Shown here: positions 15,029 to 24,712 of the stretch, piece after piece
Layout: each line of letters starts with the position of its first letter
Position numbering within the stretch: position 1 is the first letter of the stretch
Program-made: the position numbers and the translations under genes
The notes under the pieces: model-generated
The model's database searches: none
Told to the model about the DNA's origin: nothing
Seen by the model: the letters and a program-made list of their open reading frames with translations, nothing else
Origin: Paracoccaceae bacterium
GTDB lineage: Bacteria; Pseudomonadota; Alphaproteobacteria; Rhodobacterales; Rhodobacteraceae
Reading direction: 5' to 3'
NCBI GenBank assembly: GCA_030066855.1
Contig: JASJAU010000029.1
Span: 1 to 36,696, forward strand
Length of the DNA: 36,696 nt

Positions 15029-17245
15029 GTGACCAACACTCCAGATATCATATACACCAAAGTCGACGAGGCGCCTGAGCTGGCGTCGGCGTCTCTCCTG
15101 CCGATCATCCAGGCTTTCGCCGGCGCGGCGGGTGTCGAGGTCGGGACCCGGGACATCTCGCTCGCGGGTCGGATCATCGCCGCATTCCCGGAGCGCCTGA
15201 CAGACGCGCAACGCCAGACCGACGATCTGGCGGCACTGGGCAAGCTGGTCAAGAAACCCGAGGCCAACGTGATCAAGCTGCCGAACATCTCGGCTTCGGT
15301 CCCGCAGCTTGTCGCGGCGATCAAGGAGTTGCAGTCGCAGGGTTATGATCTGCCCGACTATCCGGAAGCGCCGGAGACTGAGGCCGAGAACGAGGCCCGG
15401 GCGCGTTATGACGCTATCAAGGGGTCGGCAGTGAACCCGGTTTTGCGTGAAGGGAACTCAGACCGGCGGGCCGCGGTCGCCGTCAAGAAGTTCGCGCAAT
15501 CGAACCCGCATCGCATGGGCGCCTGGACGGCGAACAGCAAAACGCGCGTGTCGTCGATGTCGGGCGGCGACTTCCGCTCGAACGAGAAGTCTGCCACGGT
15601 CACGGCGGCGCAGGCGGGTTCCGCCCGGATCGAGCTGCACGCCAAGGACGGGAGCGTGACAGTTCTCAAGGAGGGCTATGATTTGCCCGCCGGCACGGTG
15701 GTCGATGCGACCTTCATGTCGGCCAAGGCGCTCGCGGCGTTCCTGGCCGAGCAGATCGAGGCCACCAAGGCCGACGGCACGCTCTTTTCGCTCCACATGA
15801 AGGCGACGATGATGAAGGTCTCGGACCCCATCGTCTTCGGCCATGCGGTCCGCGCCTTTCTGAAACCGGTCTTTGATCAGTTCGGCGACAAGCTCGATGA
15901 CGCGGGCGTCAACCCGAACTCAGGCCTCGGCGACGTGCTCGCGCGGATCGACGACATGGAGGAGGGCGCCGAGATTAAATCCGCCATCGCCGCTACGATG
16001 GCGGAGCGACCGCCGCTCTACATGGTCAATTCGGATCGCGGAATCACCAACCTGCATGTGCCGTCGGACGTGATCATCGACGCCTCCATGCCGGCGGTCA
16101 TCCGCGCAGGCGGCAAGGCCTGGGGGCCGGATGGCGAGGAAGCCGATACCAACTGCGTCATCCCCGACAATTCCTACGCGCCTGTCTACGAGGCAGCGAT
16201 CGAGAACTGCAAATCCAACGGAGCGCTTGACCCATCGACCGCAGGCACCGTGCAGAACCTTGGGTTGATGGCGCAAAAGGCTGAAGAATATGGCTCGCAC
16301 CCGACCACGTATGAAGCCCAGTCAGACGGCGAGATCAAACTGATCGCGGCCAATGGCGACATTCTGCATGCCCACGAGGTCGAGGCCGGTGATATCTGGC
16401 GCTCGGCCTCCACCAAGGAGGCGCCGATACGCGACTGGGTGAAACTCGCCATCGATCGCCAGCGCATCGAGGGCTGCCAGGCGGTATTCTGGCTGGACGA
16501 GACGCGGGCGCATGACGCGGAGCTCATTGCCTATGTGAAGCCCATTCTCGCGGCGGAAGGCGTTTCCGAACTCTTTCAGATCCTGGCCCCGCGCGAGGCG
16601 ACGATGCTCGCCTTCGACACGATCCGGAAAGGCGAGAACACCATCGCCATCACGGGCAACGTGCTGCGCGACTATCTCACCGACCTTTTCCCGATCCTGG
16701 AGCTCGGGACTTCGGCCAAGATGCTCTCGATCGTTAAACTGATGAACGGCGGCGGGCTTTTCGAGACGGGCGCGGGCGGCTCGGCGCCCAAGCACGTTCA
16801 GCAGCTTGTCGAAGAGGGGCACCTCAGGTGGGATTCGCTCGGGGAGTTCTGCGCTTTGGGGGAAAGCCTGAAGTTTCTTGGCGCCGCGAAAGAAAACCCC
16901 CGCGCCCGGATCATGGGCGAGGCGGTCGATGCGGCGACGCAGGGCATTCTCGATCACAATCGCTCACCTGGGCGGAAGGTCGGGCAGCCCGACAACCGCG
17001 ACAGCCATTTCTATTTTGCGCTCTACTGGGCGAAAGCGCTGGCCGATCAGTCGGAGGACGGCGCTCTTGCCGCGCATTTCGCGCCCATCGCGGAGGCGCT
17101 GGCAGATGGAGAAGAGGCTATCGTCGCCGAGCTCGCCGCCGCGCAGGGGGCGCCGGCGGATCTGGGCGGCTACTACCACACCGATCCGGCGAAGACCGAA
17201 ACCGTGATGCGCCCCTCGGCCACGCTAAACGCGATAATCGGCTGA
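15029..17245 (+). CDS. icd: NADP-dependent isocitrate dehydrogenase, monomeric type
   Basis: A 738-residue protein, the characteristic size of monomeric isocitrate dehydrogenase (dimeric forms are ~400). The start '[16 protein letters not shown]' is typical. Further family pieces are '[12 protein letters not shown]', '[20 protein letters not shown]', '[12 protein letters not shown]', '[13 protein letters not shown]' and '[21 protein letters not shown]'. It converts isocitrate to 2-oxoglutarate with NADPH production in the TCA cycle. The start is a GTG (15029) with CAAGGG about 8 bases ahead; the ATG at 15009 is in another frame. It is probably transcribed alone: a palindrome lies upstream and a strong hairpin just after the stop codon. 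Confidence 0.96.
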   Translation: MTNTPDIIYTKVDEAPELASASLLPIIQAFAGAAGVEVGTRDISLAGRIIAAFPERLTDAQRQTDDLAALGKLVKKPEANVIKLPNISASVPQLVAAIKELQSQGYDLPDYPEAPETEAENEARARYDAIKGSAVNPVLREGNSDRRAAVAVKKFAQSNPHRMGAWTANSKTRVSSMSGGDFRSNEKSATVTAAQAGSARIELHAKDGSVTVLKEGYDLPAGTVVDATFMSAKALAAFLAEQIEATKADGTLFSLHMKATMMKVSDPIVFGHAVRAFLKPVFDQFGDKLDDAGVNPNSGLGDVLARIDDMEEGAEIKSAIAATMAERPPLYMVNSDRGITNLHVPSDVIIDASMPAVIRAGGKAWGPDGEEADTNCVIPDNSYAPVYEAAIENCKSNGALDPSTAGTVQNLGLMAQKAEEYGSHPTTYEAQSDGEIKLIAANGDILHAHEVEAGDIWRSASTKEAPIRDWVKLAIDRQRIEGCQAVFWLDETRAHDAELIAYVKPILAAEGVSELFQILAPREATMLAFDTIRKGENTIAITGNVLRDYLTDLFPILELGTSAKMLSIVKLMNGGGLFETGAGGSAPKHVQQLVEEGHLRWDSLGEFCALGESLKFLGAAKENPRARIMGEAVDAATQGILDHNRSPGRKVGQPDNRDSHFYFALYWAKALADQSEDGALAAHFAPIAEALADGEEAIVAELAAAQGAPADLGGYYHTDPAKTETVMRPSATLNAIIG

Positions 17246-17256
17246 GGTCGACCGCG

Positions 17257-17284
17257 CGCCGCCGGGGGCGTCCCTCTGGCGGCG
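17257..17284 (+). terminator. hairpin after icd
   Basis: CGCCGCC (17257-17263) pairs with GGCGGCG (17278-17284). The inner bases extend the stem to about 12 pairs, with two G-T pairs and a 4-base loop (CGTC, 17269-17272). It starts 11 bases after the icd stop codon. No T-run follows, so it is either a GC-rich terminator needing a factor or an mRNA-stabilising 3' end. Confidence 0.5.
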
Positions 17285-17364
17285 GTGGTGAACTCGTCAG
17301 TTCGGCGGACCTGCCGGGAGTATAGGCGTTTGATCCCGATTCAGGACGGGTCTATAGGCGCCAG

Positions 17365-18729
17365 ATGACCGACGCATCCGGCGCCCCCCATCAGCCACAG
17401 ACCGTTCGCGCCCAAGCGCGGACGCTCATGGCGCTTGGCCTGCCGTTGATCGGCAGCCATCTGGCGCAGATCGCAATCGTGACCACGGACACCCTGATGT
17501 TGGGATGGTATGGCGTTCTGCCGCTCGCGGCGGTCTCGCTCGCCTCGCCGATCTTTTTCGCAATTCTCGTCCTCGGCTCCGGGTTCGCCTGGGCAGTGAT
17601 GCCGATGGTCGCGAGCTCCGCCGCCGTTGGCGACGACCGGCAGGTGCGGAGAACGACCCGCATGGGGCTGTGGCTTTCCGTTCTGTTTGGGATCGTTGCA
17701 ACCCCATTCTTCTTTTTCTTCGAGGAGGGGTTCCTTGCCATCGGTCAGGAGGCGGAGGTCAGCGCGCTTGCCGGAGATTACATGGCGGTCATCGGTTTCG
17801 CCCTTACGCCGGCGCTGATCGTCATGCTGATGCGCAGCTACCTCTCGGCGCTCGAGCTCACCCGGGCGATCTTGCTTGTTACCGTCGCGACAGCCGTCCT
17901 GAACGCCTTCCTTAACTACGTGCTGATCTTCGGCAATCTGGGCGCGCCGGAACTGGGTGTCGTCGGGGCCGGGATCGCGTCGGTGATCGTAAACCTGGCG
18001 AGCATGGTGTGTCTCATCCTCTACGCCATGTGGAAGACGCCGCAATACGATCTGTTTCGCAACCTCCATCGTCCGGATGGCGAGGCGATTGCTGCCGTCT
18101 ACCGGCTCGGATGGCCGATCGGGCTGACCAGCATTGCCGAGACAGGGCTCTTCGCGGCGTCGTCGGTCATCATGGGCTGGGTCGGCACGGTGGCACTGGC
18201 GGCGCACGGGATCGCGCTTCAGATCGCGTCGATCACCTTTATGGTGCATGTCGGTCTTAGCCAGGCGGTGACCGTTCGGGTCGGGCGAGCCTTCGGCAGA
18301 TCGGATCGCGTCTCGGTCAGGAGGGTCTCGCTAGCCGGGCTTTGTCTGTCGCTGATCGCGGTGGTTCTGACCATCACGCTCTTCCTGTCGCTCCCTGAGC
18401 TTCTGGTCGGCGCTTTCATTGATCCCGACGATCCCGCCCGCGCCGCGATCCTGGTTACCGGCGCTGCGCTTCTCGCGGTGGCGGCGCTTTTTCAGGCGGT
18501 CGACGCCGCGCAAGTCATGGCGCTCGGCATGTTGCGCGGCGTTCAGGACACACGGGTTCCGATGATCGTCGCTGCCGTCAGCTATTGGGCGGTCGGCGTG
18601 CCCGCGAGCTATGCGCTCGGAATTCATCCCGCGCTCGGCCCGGTCGGCGTCTGGCTTGGGCTGACGGTGGGGCTGGCCCTGGCAGGCGTTCTTCTGCAAA
18701 GGCGCTTCTGGACGGGCCACGCCGCCTGA
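17365..18729 (+). CDS. MATE-family efflux transporter (NorM-like)
   Basis: A 454-residue inner-membrane protein with about 12 hydrophobic segments arranged as two related halves. The first half starts 'ALGLPLIGSHLAQIAIVTTD' with the family's 'DTLMLGWYG' turn. The second starts 'RLGWPIGLTSIAETGLFAAS' and continues with 'ALAAHGIALQIASITFMVHV' and 'GLSQAVTVRVGRAFG'. MATE proteins export cationic drugs, dyes or metabolites in exchange for H+ or Na+. ATG 17365 has no strong ribosome binding site, but the start fits the family. The gene ends 5 bases from the ptsP stop codon on the other strand. Substrate unknown. Confidence 0.93.
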   Translation: MTDASGAPHQPQTVRAQARTLMALGLPLIGSHLAQIAIVTTDTLMLGWYGVLPLAAVSLASPIFFAILVLGSGFAWAVMPMVASSAAVGDDRQVRRTTRMGLWLSVLFGIVATPFFFFFEEGFLAIGQEAEVSALAGDYMAVIGFALTPALIVMLMRSYLSALELTRAILLVTVATAVLNAFLNYVLIFGNLGAPELGVVGAGIASVIVNLASMVCLILYAMWKTPQYDLFRNLHRPDGEAIAAVYRLGWPIGLTSIAETGLFAASSVIMGWVGTVALAAHGIALQIASITFMVHVGLSQAVTVRVGRAFGRSDRVSVRRVSLAGLCLSLIAVVLTITLFLSLPELLVGAFIDPDDPARAAILVTGAALLAVAALFQAVDAAQVMALGMLRGVQDTRVPMIVAAVSYWAVGVPASYALGIHPALGPVGVWLGLTVGLALAGVLLQRRFWTGHAA

Positions 18730-18734
18730 GGCGG

Positions 18735-20990
18735 TCAGGCGACCTCGGTTCGCAGCCAGTCCATCACGTCGGCCCGAACGGATTGGATGCCCGACCCCCG
18801 CGCCCGGTCGATCACTGACTTCGCCTCGTCCAGGTTCACGCGGCGGAGAAGGTGTTTGACCGGCCCGATGGAGGCCGGCCGCATGGAGAGCGTTCTGAGG
18901 CCCATCGCCGCGAAGCACATCGCTTCGATCGGACGTCCGGCGTCCTCGCCGCAGAAAGACACGGGCGTGCCGGTCTCGGCGCAGCGCCGCACGATCTGCT
19001 CGATGAAGGTCAGATAACTAACGTTGAGTGTGTCATAGCGCCGGCGTACCCGCTCGTTCTCGCGGTCGGCGGCGAAGAAGAACTGCTTGAGATCGTTGCC
19101 GCCGATCGAGATGAAGTCGGCCATCTCGTAGAACTGCCGGGGCGCGAAGCCCAGGCTCGGCGTCTCCAGCATTGCGCCGATCTTCAGATCCGACGGCAGG
19201 ACATGGCCCAGTTTCCGCTCGCGCGCGATCTCATCCAGGACCTGCTGCCGGGCCGTCTTGAACTCGTCGAACTGCGCGATGAACGGGAACATGACCGTAA
19301 GGGGTCGCCCGTTCGCGGCGCGGATCAGCGCTTGCAGCTGCATCCGCATCACGCCCGGCTTGTCGAGCCCCACCCGAATGGCGCGCCATCCGAGCGCCGG
19401 GTTCGGCTCGTCCTCGCGCTTCATGTAGGGCAGCACCTTGTCCGAGCCGATGTCGAGCGTGCGGAAGACGACGGGCTTGTCGCCCGCCGCGTCCATAACC
19501 CGCGCGTAGATCGCCGCCAGCTCGCCGCGCCGGGGCACATTGGGACGGGCGAGGAACTGCAGCTCGGTCCGAAAGAGGCCTACGCCCTCCGCCCCCGAGC
19601 TCTCAAGCGAGGGAAGTTCGGCGATCAGCCCTGCGTTCATATGAAGCGCCACGATCGAACCGCATTTCGCCTCCGCGGGAAGCTCGCGAAGTCCCGCGTA
19701 TCGAGCCTGGGCTTTGGCTTGCATCGCGATCTTGTCGCGGAAGGCGGTCACGACGGTGTCGTCCGGCCTCAGGTGGACGATGCCCTGATCGCCGTCGACC
19801 ATGATGTGGTCGCCGTTCAGCGCCTCTTCGGTTACGGCGCCGGAATGCACGATCAGCGGGATCGCCCAGGCGCGGGCGACGATAGTCGCATGGCTCGCCA
19901 CCGATCCCTGGTCGAGAACGATGCCCTTCAGCCGGCCGCGTCCGAACTCCAGGAGCTCCGCCGGGCCGATGTTCCGGGCGACGAGGATCGGATTCTCCGG
20001 CATCTCGGCGCCGGTGTCGTTGCCCTGACCAGTGAGAATGCGGAGCAGCCGGTTAGACAGGTCGTCGAGATCGTGCAATCGGTCCCGAAGATAGGCGTCC
20101 GGCACGTTGCTTAGGCGCTGACGGGCTGCGGATTGCTCTTTCTCGACTGCCGCCTCGGCAGAGAGGCCGGCTGCGATATCCTCTTCCATGCGGTTCAGCC
20201 AGCTGCGGGAGTTGGCGAACATCCGGTAGGTTTCCAAAACCTCGCGCTGATCGGCTTCAGTCCCGTCCGCTCTGACGCTTTGCAGCATGTCGTCGACCGA
20301 TACCCGAAGCCGTTCGACCGCCTCCTTAAGCCGCGCCTTTTCGACCTCCGGGTTGTCTGCGATGGGATTGGTCACGACTACCCGCGGCTCGTGCAGCCAG
20401 ACATGCCCCTCCGCCACGCCTTCCTGTCCGATGCCGCCTTGGAACATCGCGGGGAGTGTGTGCCGCGCCCGAAGCGCCTCGCCCTCGCCGACGAAGGCGC
20501 CCAGTTCGGTCATCTCGGCCAGAACCATGGCCACGACTTCAAGGGCGTAGACCTCATCATCCGAAAGGGCCCGAGACTCGCGGGATTGGACGACGAGCAC
20601 GCCCAAGGTCTCGCCCAACCTCTGGATTGGAATGCCGCAGAAGGACGGGAAGGTCTCCTCGCCGATCTCGGGCATAAAGCGGAATCCGCGGGCCGATGGC
20701 GCGTCGGCCTCATTCACCACGCGTCCGTCCCGCGCCACCCGACCGACGAGGCCCTCGCCAAGGCGCATGCGCGTCTGATGCACAGCCTCTGGTCTCAGGC
20801 CTTCGGTCGCGCAGAGCTCAAGCGTTTCGGCATCGCGAAAAAGGTAGACAGAACAAACCTCTGTCTGCATCGACGACGCGATGAGCTGGGTGATCCGGTC
20901 AAGCCGTTCCTGACCGGCGCCCTCCTCGGCAAGCGTCTCGCGGAGCCGCCCGAGAAGCCTGCGGCTTTCGCTCTCGGCCTGGTCAGTCAT
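18735..20990 (-). CDS. ptsP: phosphoenolpyruvate-protein phosphotransferase PtsP (enzyme I of the nitrogen PTS)
   Basis: A 751-residue protein with an N-terminal GAF domain (about 20-165) followed by the enzyme I core. His367 in 'QGSVASHATIVARAWAIP' is the phosphorylated histidine. The PEP-binding barrel follows with 'GVGLFRTELQFL', 'RTLDIGSDKVLPYM', 'FISIGGNDLKQFFFAADREN' and 'PVSFCGEDAG' carrying the catalytic Cys. It passes phosphate from PEP to NPr and then EIIA-Ntr, signalling carbon/nitrogen state. In many alphaproteobacteria it sits directly after lysC; here about 5.4 kb of choline genes separate the two. Start at ATG 20990. Confidence 0.95.
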   Translation of the reverse strand: MTDQAESESRRLLGRLRETLAEEGAGQERLDRITQLIASSMQTEVCSVYLFRDAETLELCATEGLRPEAVHQTRMRLGEGLVGRVARDGRVVNEADAPSARGFRFMPEIGEETFPSFCGIPIQRLGETLGVLVVQSRESRALSDDEVYALEVVAMVLAEMTELGAFVGEGEALRARHTLPAMFQGGIGQEGVAEGHVWLHEPRVVVTNPIADNPEVEKARLKEAVERLRVSVDDMLQSVRADGTEADQREVLETYRMFANSRSWLNRMEEDIAAGLSAEAAVEKEQSAARQRLSNVPDAYLRDRLHDLDDLSNRLLRILTGQGNDTGAEMPENPILVARNIGPAELLEFGRGRLKGIVLDQGSVASHATIVARAWAIPLIVHSGAVTEEALNGDHIMVDGDQGIVHLRPDDTVVTAFRDKIAMQAKAQARYAGLRELPAEAKCGSIVALHMNAGLIAELPSLESSGAEGVGLFRTELQFLARPNVPRRGELAAIYARVMDAAGDKPVVFRTLDIGSDKVLPYMKREDEPNPALGWRAIRVGLDKPGVMRMQLQALIRAANGRPLTVMFPFIAQFDEFKTARQQVLDEIARERKLGHVLPSDLKIGAMLETPSLGFAPRQFYEMADFISIGGNDLKQFFFAADRENERVRRRYDTLNVSYLTFIEQIVRRCAETGTPVSFCGEDAGRPIEAMCFAAMGLRTLSMRPASIGPVKHLLRRVNLDEAKSVIDRARGSGIQSVRADVMDWLRTEVA

Positions 20991-21060
20991 TCAGTCCAGC
21001 GACCTGTTTCCTGTTCCGCGCGGGTTCTACGCCCATGCCGCAACTAGACCACAGATGGCC

Positions 21061-21083
21061 TTCAAGAGAAACGCCAAAGGCGT
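21061..21083 (-). terminator. small terminator-like hairpin after choV
   Basis: Read on the minus strand, ACGCC (21083-21079), TTT, GGCGT (21075-21071) form a 5-pair stem starting at the last base of the choV stop codon, followed by TTCTCTT. It is short but has the layout of an intrinsic terminator separating the choline transport operon from ptsP. Confidence 0.4.
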
Positions 21084-22102
21084 CAGCCGCGCTTCATCAG
21101 CCTGCGCAATACGCTGGCGCGGGAGATTTGCCCGATTGTTGAGCCGTTTTCGACCACAGAAACCGGCGTGTCGGTCTCCAGCACGTTTTGGATGACGTCC
21201 CCGATCTCGTCCTCGGGGCCGACGCCGCCGCCCGCCTCGCCGGTTTTGTTCTCCATGACGTCGCGTGCGCAAAGAACGCCGAGAGGGCTCATATTCGCAA
21301 CGAAATCAGCGACATATTCGTTCGCCGGGTTCGAGTAGATGTCGCGCGGCGTGCCCCATTGCACAATGCGGCCACCCTCCATGATCGCGATCCGGTCGCC
21401 GATCTTGAAGGCCTCGTCCAGATCGTGACTTACAAAGATGATGGTGCGGTTCAAACGCTCCTGAAGCTCCAGAAGCTCGTCCTGAAGCCGCGTGCGGATA
21501 AGGGGGTCGAGCGCCGAAAACGGCTCGTCCATCAAGAGGATCGGAGCGTCGGTGGCGAAGGCTCGGGCCAGCCCGACACGCTGCTGCATGCCGCCCGACA
21601 GTTCTCCGACCTTGCGGTCGCCCCAGCCTTCAAGCCCTACAAGCGCAAGTTGCCCGTCCACCTTGGCCGCGCGCTCCGCCTTGGACATTCCGCCCAGTTC
21701 CAGCCCCAGCCCGACGTTGTCGCGCACCGTTCGCCAGGGCAGCAGGCCGAATTGCTGAAAGACCATGGCGATCTGATTGAGCCGCATGCGCCTGAGCGTC
21801 CCGGGGTCGGCATTCGTGATATCGACCTGGTCCTCGCCATCCGACACCAGTACGCGCCCGCGGATGACCGGGTTCAGACCGTTCACCGCCCGAAGGAGCG
21901 TGGACTTGCCCGAGCCGGACAGTCCCATGAGCACGAGGATCTCTCCCGGCTCGACGGACAGCGTGCAGTCGTGGACGCCCAAAACCTGACCCGTCTCGCT
22001 CTGAACATCGGCCCGCTCCAGACCCTGATCCATCAACGGCAGCGCCTCGTCCGGCTTGTCGCCGAAGACGATCGAGACGTTCTCGAACGATACGGCGCTC
22101 AT
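21083..22102 (-). CDS. choV: choline/glycine betaine ABC transporter ATP-binding protein
   Basis: A 339-residue ABC ATPase with Walker A 'GLSGSGKSTLLRAVNG' (about 59-74), the family's 'MVFQQFGLLPWRTV' Q-loop, signature 'LSGGMQQRVGLARA', Walker B 'ILLMDEPFSALDPL' and switch 'FVSHDLDEA'. The C-terminal part (about 260-339) carries a short regulatory extension of the CBS type ('ARDVMENKTGE', 'DTPVSVVENG'). It powers uptake by choW/choX at the inner membrane. Its ATG overlaps the choW stop codon by 4 bases (ATGA), indicating translational coupling. The choline rather than betaine assignment comes from choX and the neighbouring betI/betA. Confidence 0.93.
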   Translation of the reverse strand: MSAVSFENVSIVFGDKPDEALPLMDQGLERADVQSETGQVLGVHDCTLSVEPGEILVLMGLSGSGKSTLLRAVNGLNPVIRGRVLVSDGEDQVDITNADPGTLRRMRLNQIAMVFQQFGLLPWRTVRDNVGLGLELGGMSKAERAAKVDGQLALVGLEGWGDRKVGELSGGMQQRVGLARAFATDAPILLMDEPFSALDPLIRTRLQDELLELQERLNRTIIFVSHDLDEAFKIGDRIAIMEGGRIVQWGTPRDIYSNPANEYVADFVANMSPLGVLCARDVMENKTGEAGGGVGPEDEIGDVIQNVLETDTPVSVVENGSTIGQISRASVLRRLMKRG

Positions 22103-22932
22103 GACTTTTCGACCCTAAGCATCCGGTCGAGCATGATCGCCACGACCACGATGATGAACCCGGATTCGAAGCCGAGCGACGTGTTCACCTGGTTCAACGC
22201 GCGAACGACCGGCACGCCCAATCCGTCGGCTCCGACAAGCGCGGCGATCACGACCATGGAGAGCGACAACATGATGGTCTGGTTGAGACCGGCCATGATC
22301 TGCGGGAATGCGTAGGGCAGCTCGACCTTCCAGAGGGTCTGGGCGCCGGTCGCGCCGAAGGCGCGCGCCGCCTCAAGGAGCTCGGTAGGCGTTTTCGACA
22401 CACCGAGGTGGGTCAGCCGGATCGGGGCGGGCAGAACGAAGATCACGGTGGCGATCAGCCCCGGCACCATTCCGATCCCGAAGAAGACGATCGCCGGGAT
22501 CAGGTAGACGAAGGTCGGGAGCGTCTGCATCAGGTCCAGAATGGGCCGCATCGCGGCGTAGAGCCTCGGCCTGTGCGCCGCTGCGATCCCGATAGGCACG
22601 CCGACGCCCATGCAGACGACGCAGGCGGACAGGACGAGCGTTAGGCTTTCCGTGGTCTCCTCCCAGTAACCCTGGTTCAGAATGAACAGGAACCCGAGGA
22701 AGGTGAAAAGCGCTGCCTTCCAGCTCCGTTGCAGGGTGTATGTCAGCGCAGCAAAGATCGCGACGACGATGAGCGGATGCGGCGTCTGCAGCACCCAGAG
22801 GATCCCGTCGATCATGGCCTCAAGGCTGTCCGACAGAGCGTCGAAGAAGACCACTCCGTTCGCCTGCAGCCAGTCAAAGCCGTCGGCGGCGACGTCGCCC
22901 ACGGGCAGCTTGTTTTCCGTCAGCCATTCCAT
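22099..22932 (-). CDS. choW: choline/glycine betaine ABC transporter permease
   Basis: A 277-residue permease starting at 'MEWLTENKLPVGD' (ATG at 22932, preceded by a G-rich ribosome binding site). The same frame is open further upstream, but that part looks non-coding and runs over a hairpin. Several membrane spans are visible, with the cytoplasmic coupling motif 'EAARAFGATGAQTLWKVELP' that contacts the ATPase. The 'QTLPTFVYLIPAIVFFGIG' segment is typical of ProW/ChoW. It lies between choX and choV and should form the channel for choline import. Confidence 0.92.
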   Translation of the reverse strand: MEWLTENKLPVGDVAADGFDWLQANGVVFFDALSDSLEAMIDGILWVLQTPHPLIVVAIFAALTYTLQRSWKAALFTFLGFLFILNQGYWEETTESLTLVLSACVVCMGVGVPIGIAAAHRPRLYAAMRPILDLMQTLPTFVYLIPAIVFFGIGMVPGLIATVIFVLPAPIRLTHLGVSKTPTELLEAARAFGATGAQTLWKVELPYAFPQIMAGLNQTIMLSLSMVVIAALVGADGLGVPVVRALNQVNTSLGFESGFIIVVVAIMLDRMLRVEKS

Positions 22933-23065
22933 TGAACCTGCCCCCCCATTTTCGCGCCCCAGCATGCGACGATCGCAGGGCTTTGGAAACACATGAATTT
23001 CACCTAACGCGCGGCTTGACCGGCAGTGGTGTCGCTGCTCCCCCAAGGCGCGTCTATGAAGACAA

Positions 23066-23096
23066 TGACCGCCGACGCGCGAGCCGTCGGCGGTCA
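23066..23096 (-). promoter_or_regulatory. stem-loop between choX and choW
   Basis: A perfect 11-pair inverted repeat, TGACCGCCGAC (23066-23076) / GTCGGCGGTCA (23086-23096), with a 9-base loop, lies in the 198-base gap between choX (stop at 23131) and choW (start at 22932). No T-run follows on the minus strand. Such hairpins between binding-protein and permease genes often protect or partly terminate the mRNA so that the binding protein is made in excess (inference). Confidence 0.65.
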
Positions 23097-23130
23097 ACGG
23101 TGTTCATGCTTCGATCCGGAAACAGCGGGC

Positions 23131-24054
23131 CTAAAGACCGAGCGCGCCCGTCACAGCCGCCATCGCGTCGCCGCCGTCCTTGGTCGTGACGCCGTCAAGC
23201 CAGCCGTCCAGAACGCCGGAATTGGACACCAGCCAGGCGGAGGCTGCGTCTGCCGGGTCTTCGCCGTCATCGAGAATAGCCCCCATGATCTCGTTCTCCA
23301 TGGCCAACGAGAACTCGAGGTTGTTGAGGAAGGCGCCTAGGTTAGGGCATTCGTCGGCGAACCCGGCCGAGGTATTGGTGAAGACCGTGGCGCCGCCGAG
23401 GTTCGGGCCAAACCAATCGTCGCCGCCCTCAAGGTAGGTCAGCTCGAAATTGGCGTTCATCGGGTGCGGCTCCCAGCCGAGGAAGACCACGGGCTCGCCC
23501 CGGCGGTCGGCGCGAGCAACCTGAGCCAGCATACCCTGCTCAGAGCTTTCCACGACTTCAAAGCCCTCGAGGCCGAAGGCGTTCTCGCCGATCATGTCCA
23601 TGATCAGGCGATTGCCGTCATTTCCAGGCTCGATGCCGTAGATCTGACCTTCAAGCGCGTCTTTTTGCGCGGCGATGTCGCCGAAATTCGTGATCCCCAG
23701 ATCCGCCGCGGCCTTGTTCACAGCGAGGGTGTACTTCGCGCCTTCAAGGTTCGCGCGAACAGTGTCGACCGTTCCGGCATCGCGATAGGGGGCGATATCG
23801 CCCTCCATCGTCGGCATCCAGTTGCCGAGGAAGATGTCTACATCCTTGTTCGCCAGCGAGGTGTAGGTGACCGGTACCGAGAGCACTTTGATGTCGGTCT
23901 CGTAGCCGAGCGCTTCCAGCACCGTCGTCGTCGCGGCGGTCGTGGCTGTGATGTCGGTCCAGCCCACATCCGAGAAGACGACCGTCTCGCAGTCGGCCAG
24001 AGCAGGTGTCGCGGCGATGATCGCCAGCGCGGAGAGTGTTGTTTTCAAGCGCAT
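23131..24054 (-). CDS. choX: choline ABC transporter substrate-binding protein
   Basis: A 307-residue periplasmic protein with a signal peptide (about 1-20, 'LSALAIIAATPALA'). It belongs to the OpuAC/ChoX type. 'SDVGWTDITATTAATTTVLE', 'FLGNWMPTMEGDI' and 'VVFLGWEPHPMNANFELTYL' contain the tryptophan/tyrosine residues that form the aromatic cage for the quaternary amine. 'GGDDWFGPNLGGATV' near 240 is typical of ChoX rather than ProX. ATG 24054 was chosen because GGGAGG lies 6 bases ahead and the signal peptide starts there; the longer frame would begin inside the BetI operator. It is the first gene of choXWV and is read away from betI. Confidence 0.93.
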   Translation of the reverse strand: MRLKTTLSALAIIAATPALADCETVVFSDVGWTDITATTAATTTVLEALGYETDIKVLSVPVTYTSLANKDVDIFLGNWMPTMEGDIAPYRDAGTVDTVRANLEGAKYTLAVNKAAADLGITNFGDIAAQKDALEGQIYGIEPGNDGNRLIMDMIGENAFGLEGFEVVESSEQGMLAQVARADRRGEPVVFLGWEPHPMNANFELTYLEGGDDWFGPNLGGATVFTNTSAGFADECPNLGAFLNNLEFSLAMENEIMGAILDDGEDPADAASAWLVSNSGVLDGWLDGVTTKDGGDAMAAVTGALGL

Positions 24055-24069
24055 TGGCGCCTCCCTTTT

Positions 24070-24091
24070 TATTGATTGACGAGTCAATTAA
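24070..24091. promoter_or_regulatory. BetI-type operator between choX and betI
   Basis: The palindrome ATTGAC-GA-GTCAAT (24075-24088) lies within TATTGATTGACGAGTCAATT, which matches the BetI-site pattern I know (TTGATTGnnCGnnCAATnAA-like). It sits 20 bases upstream of the choX start and 45 bases upstream of betI, so one repressor site can control both divergent transcripts, with choline relieving repression. Recognition is by eye. Confidence 0.8.
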
Positions 24092-24133
24092 AAACCGGAT
24101 AGCCCGAACTTGGGCAATCGGATTGAGTTGATC

Positions 24134-24712
24134 ATGCCAAAGCTGGGAATGGAACCAATAAGACGCGCGGCGCTGATCGACGCGGCCATCGCCGAGATCG
24201 GAGAGGCCGGGTCGCTCGACGTGACCGTTTCGCGGATCGCCCGTCGCGCCGGCGTCTCAAGCGCGCTCGCGCACCACTACTTCGGCGGCAAGGATGACAT
24301 CCTGCTCGCGGCCATGCGGCGGATCATGAAGGACTACGCGGCGGAGGTGCTGGCGCGGCTCATGAAGGCCCGGACGCCCATGGACAGGGTCCGCGCGGTC
24401 ATCGACGGCAGTTTCGCGTCGTCGAGCTTCGACGCCGCGACCATTTCCGCTTGGTTGAACTTCTACGTTCTGTCCCTGTCGTCGGAAGATGCCCGCCGCC
24501 TGCACCGGATCTACGCCGGGCGGCTGCGATCGAACCTGACCTGCGCCTTGCGACCGCTCGCCGGGAGCCGGGCGCCCGAAATCGCCCGCCGTACCGCGCA
24601 GCTCATCGATGGCGCCTACCTGCACCACGGCTTGCGTAGCGAAAGGCCGGATGGCGGCTCGGCGGCGCGCGACGTGCTCGCCATGGTCGAAGCCGAGATC
24701 CGGGAAAGATGA
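24134..24712 (+). CDS. betI: TetR-family choline-responsive repressor BetI
   Basis: A 192-residue TetR-type regulator. ATG 24134 gives '[20 protein letters not shown]', the standard BetI start; an upstream in-frame start would add eight unrelated residues. The helix-turn-helix covers about 29-52 ('[20 protein letters not shown]', then 'FGGKDD'). The C-terminal ligand part includes '[12 protein letters not shown]' and '[11 protein letters not shown]', both typical of BetI. It represses choline oxidation and uptake genes until choline is present. Its stop codon overlaps the betA start (ATGA), so it is made together with betA, and a matching operator lies just upstream. Confidence 0.95.
   Translation: MPKLGMEPIRRAALIDAAIAEIGEAGSLDVTVSRIARRAGVSSALAHHYFGGKDDILLAAMRRIMKDYAAEVLARLMKARTPMDRVRAVIDGSFASSSFDAATISAWLNFYVLSLSSEDARRLHRIYAGRLRSNLTCALRPLAGSRAPEIARRTAQLIDGAYLHHGLRSERPDGGSAARDVLAMVEAEIRER

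Noticed and set aside
18852-20114. 420-residue open frame on the plus strand
   Set aside because: Antisense to ptsP, whose full domain set is intact; no family features in the plus frame.
22933-23097. 55-residue N-terminal extension of ChoW
   Set aside because: It runs over the choX-choW hairpin, has no membrane or signal character, and the family start is at 22932.
24103-24114. GCCC-GAACTT-GGGC repeat upstream of betI
   Set aside because: Only four pairs; too short to call beside the clear BetI palindrome.
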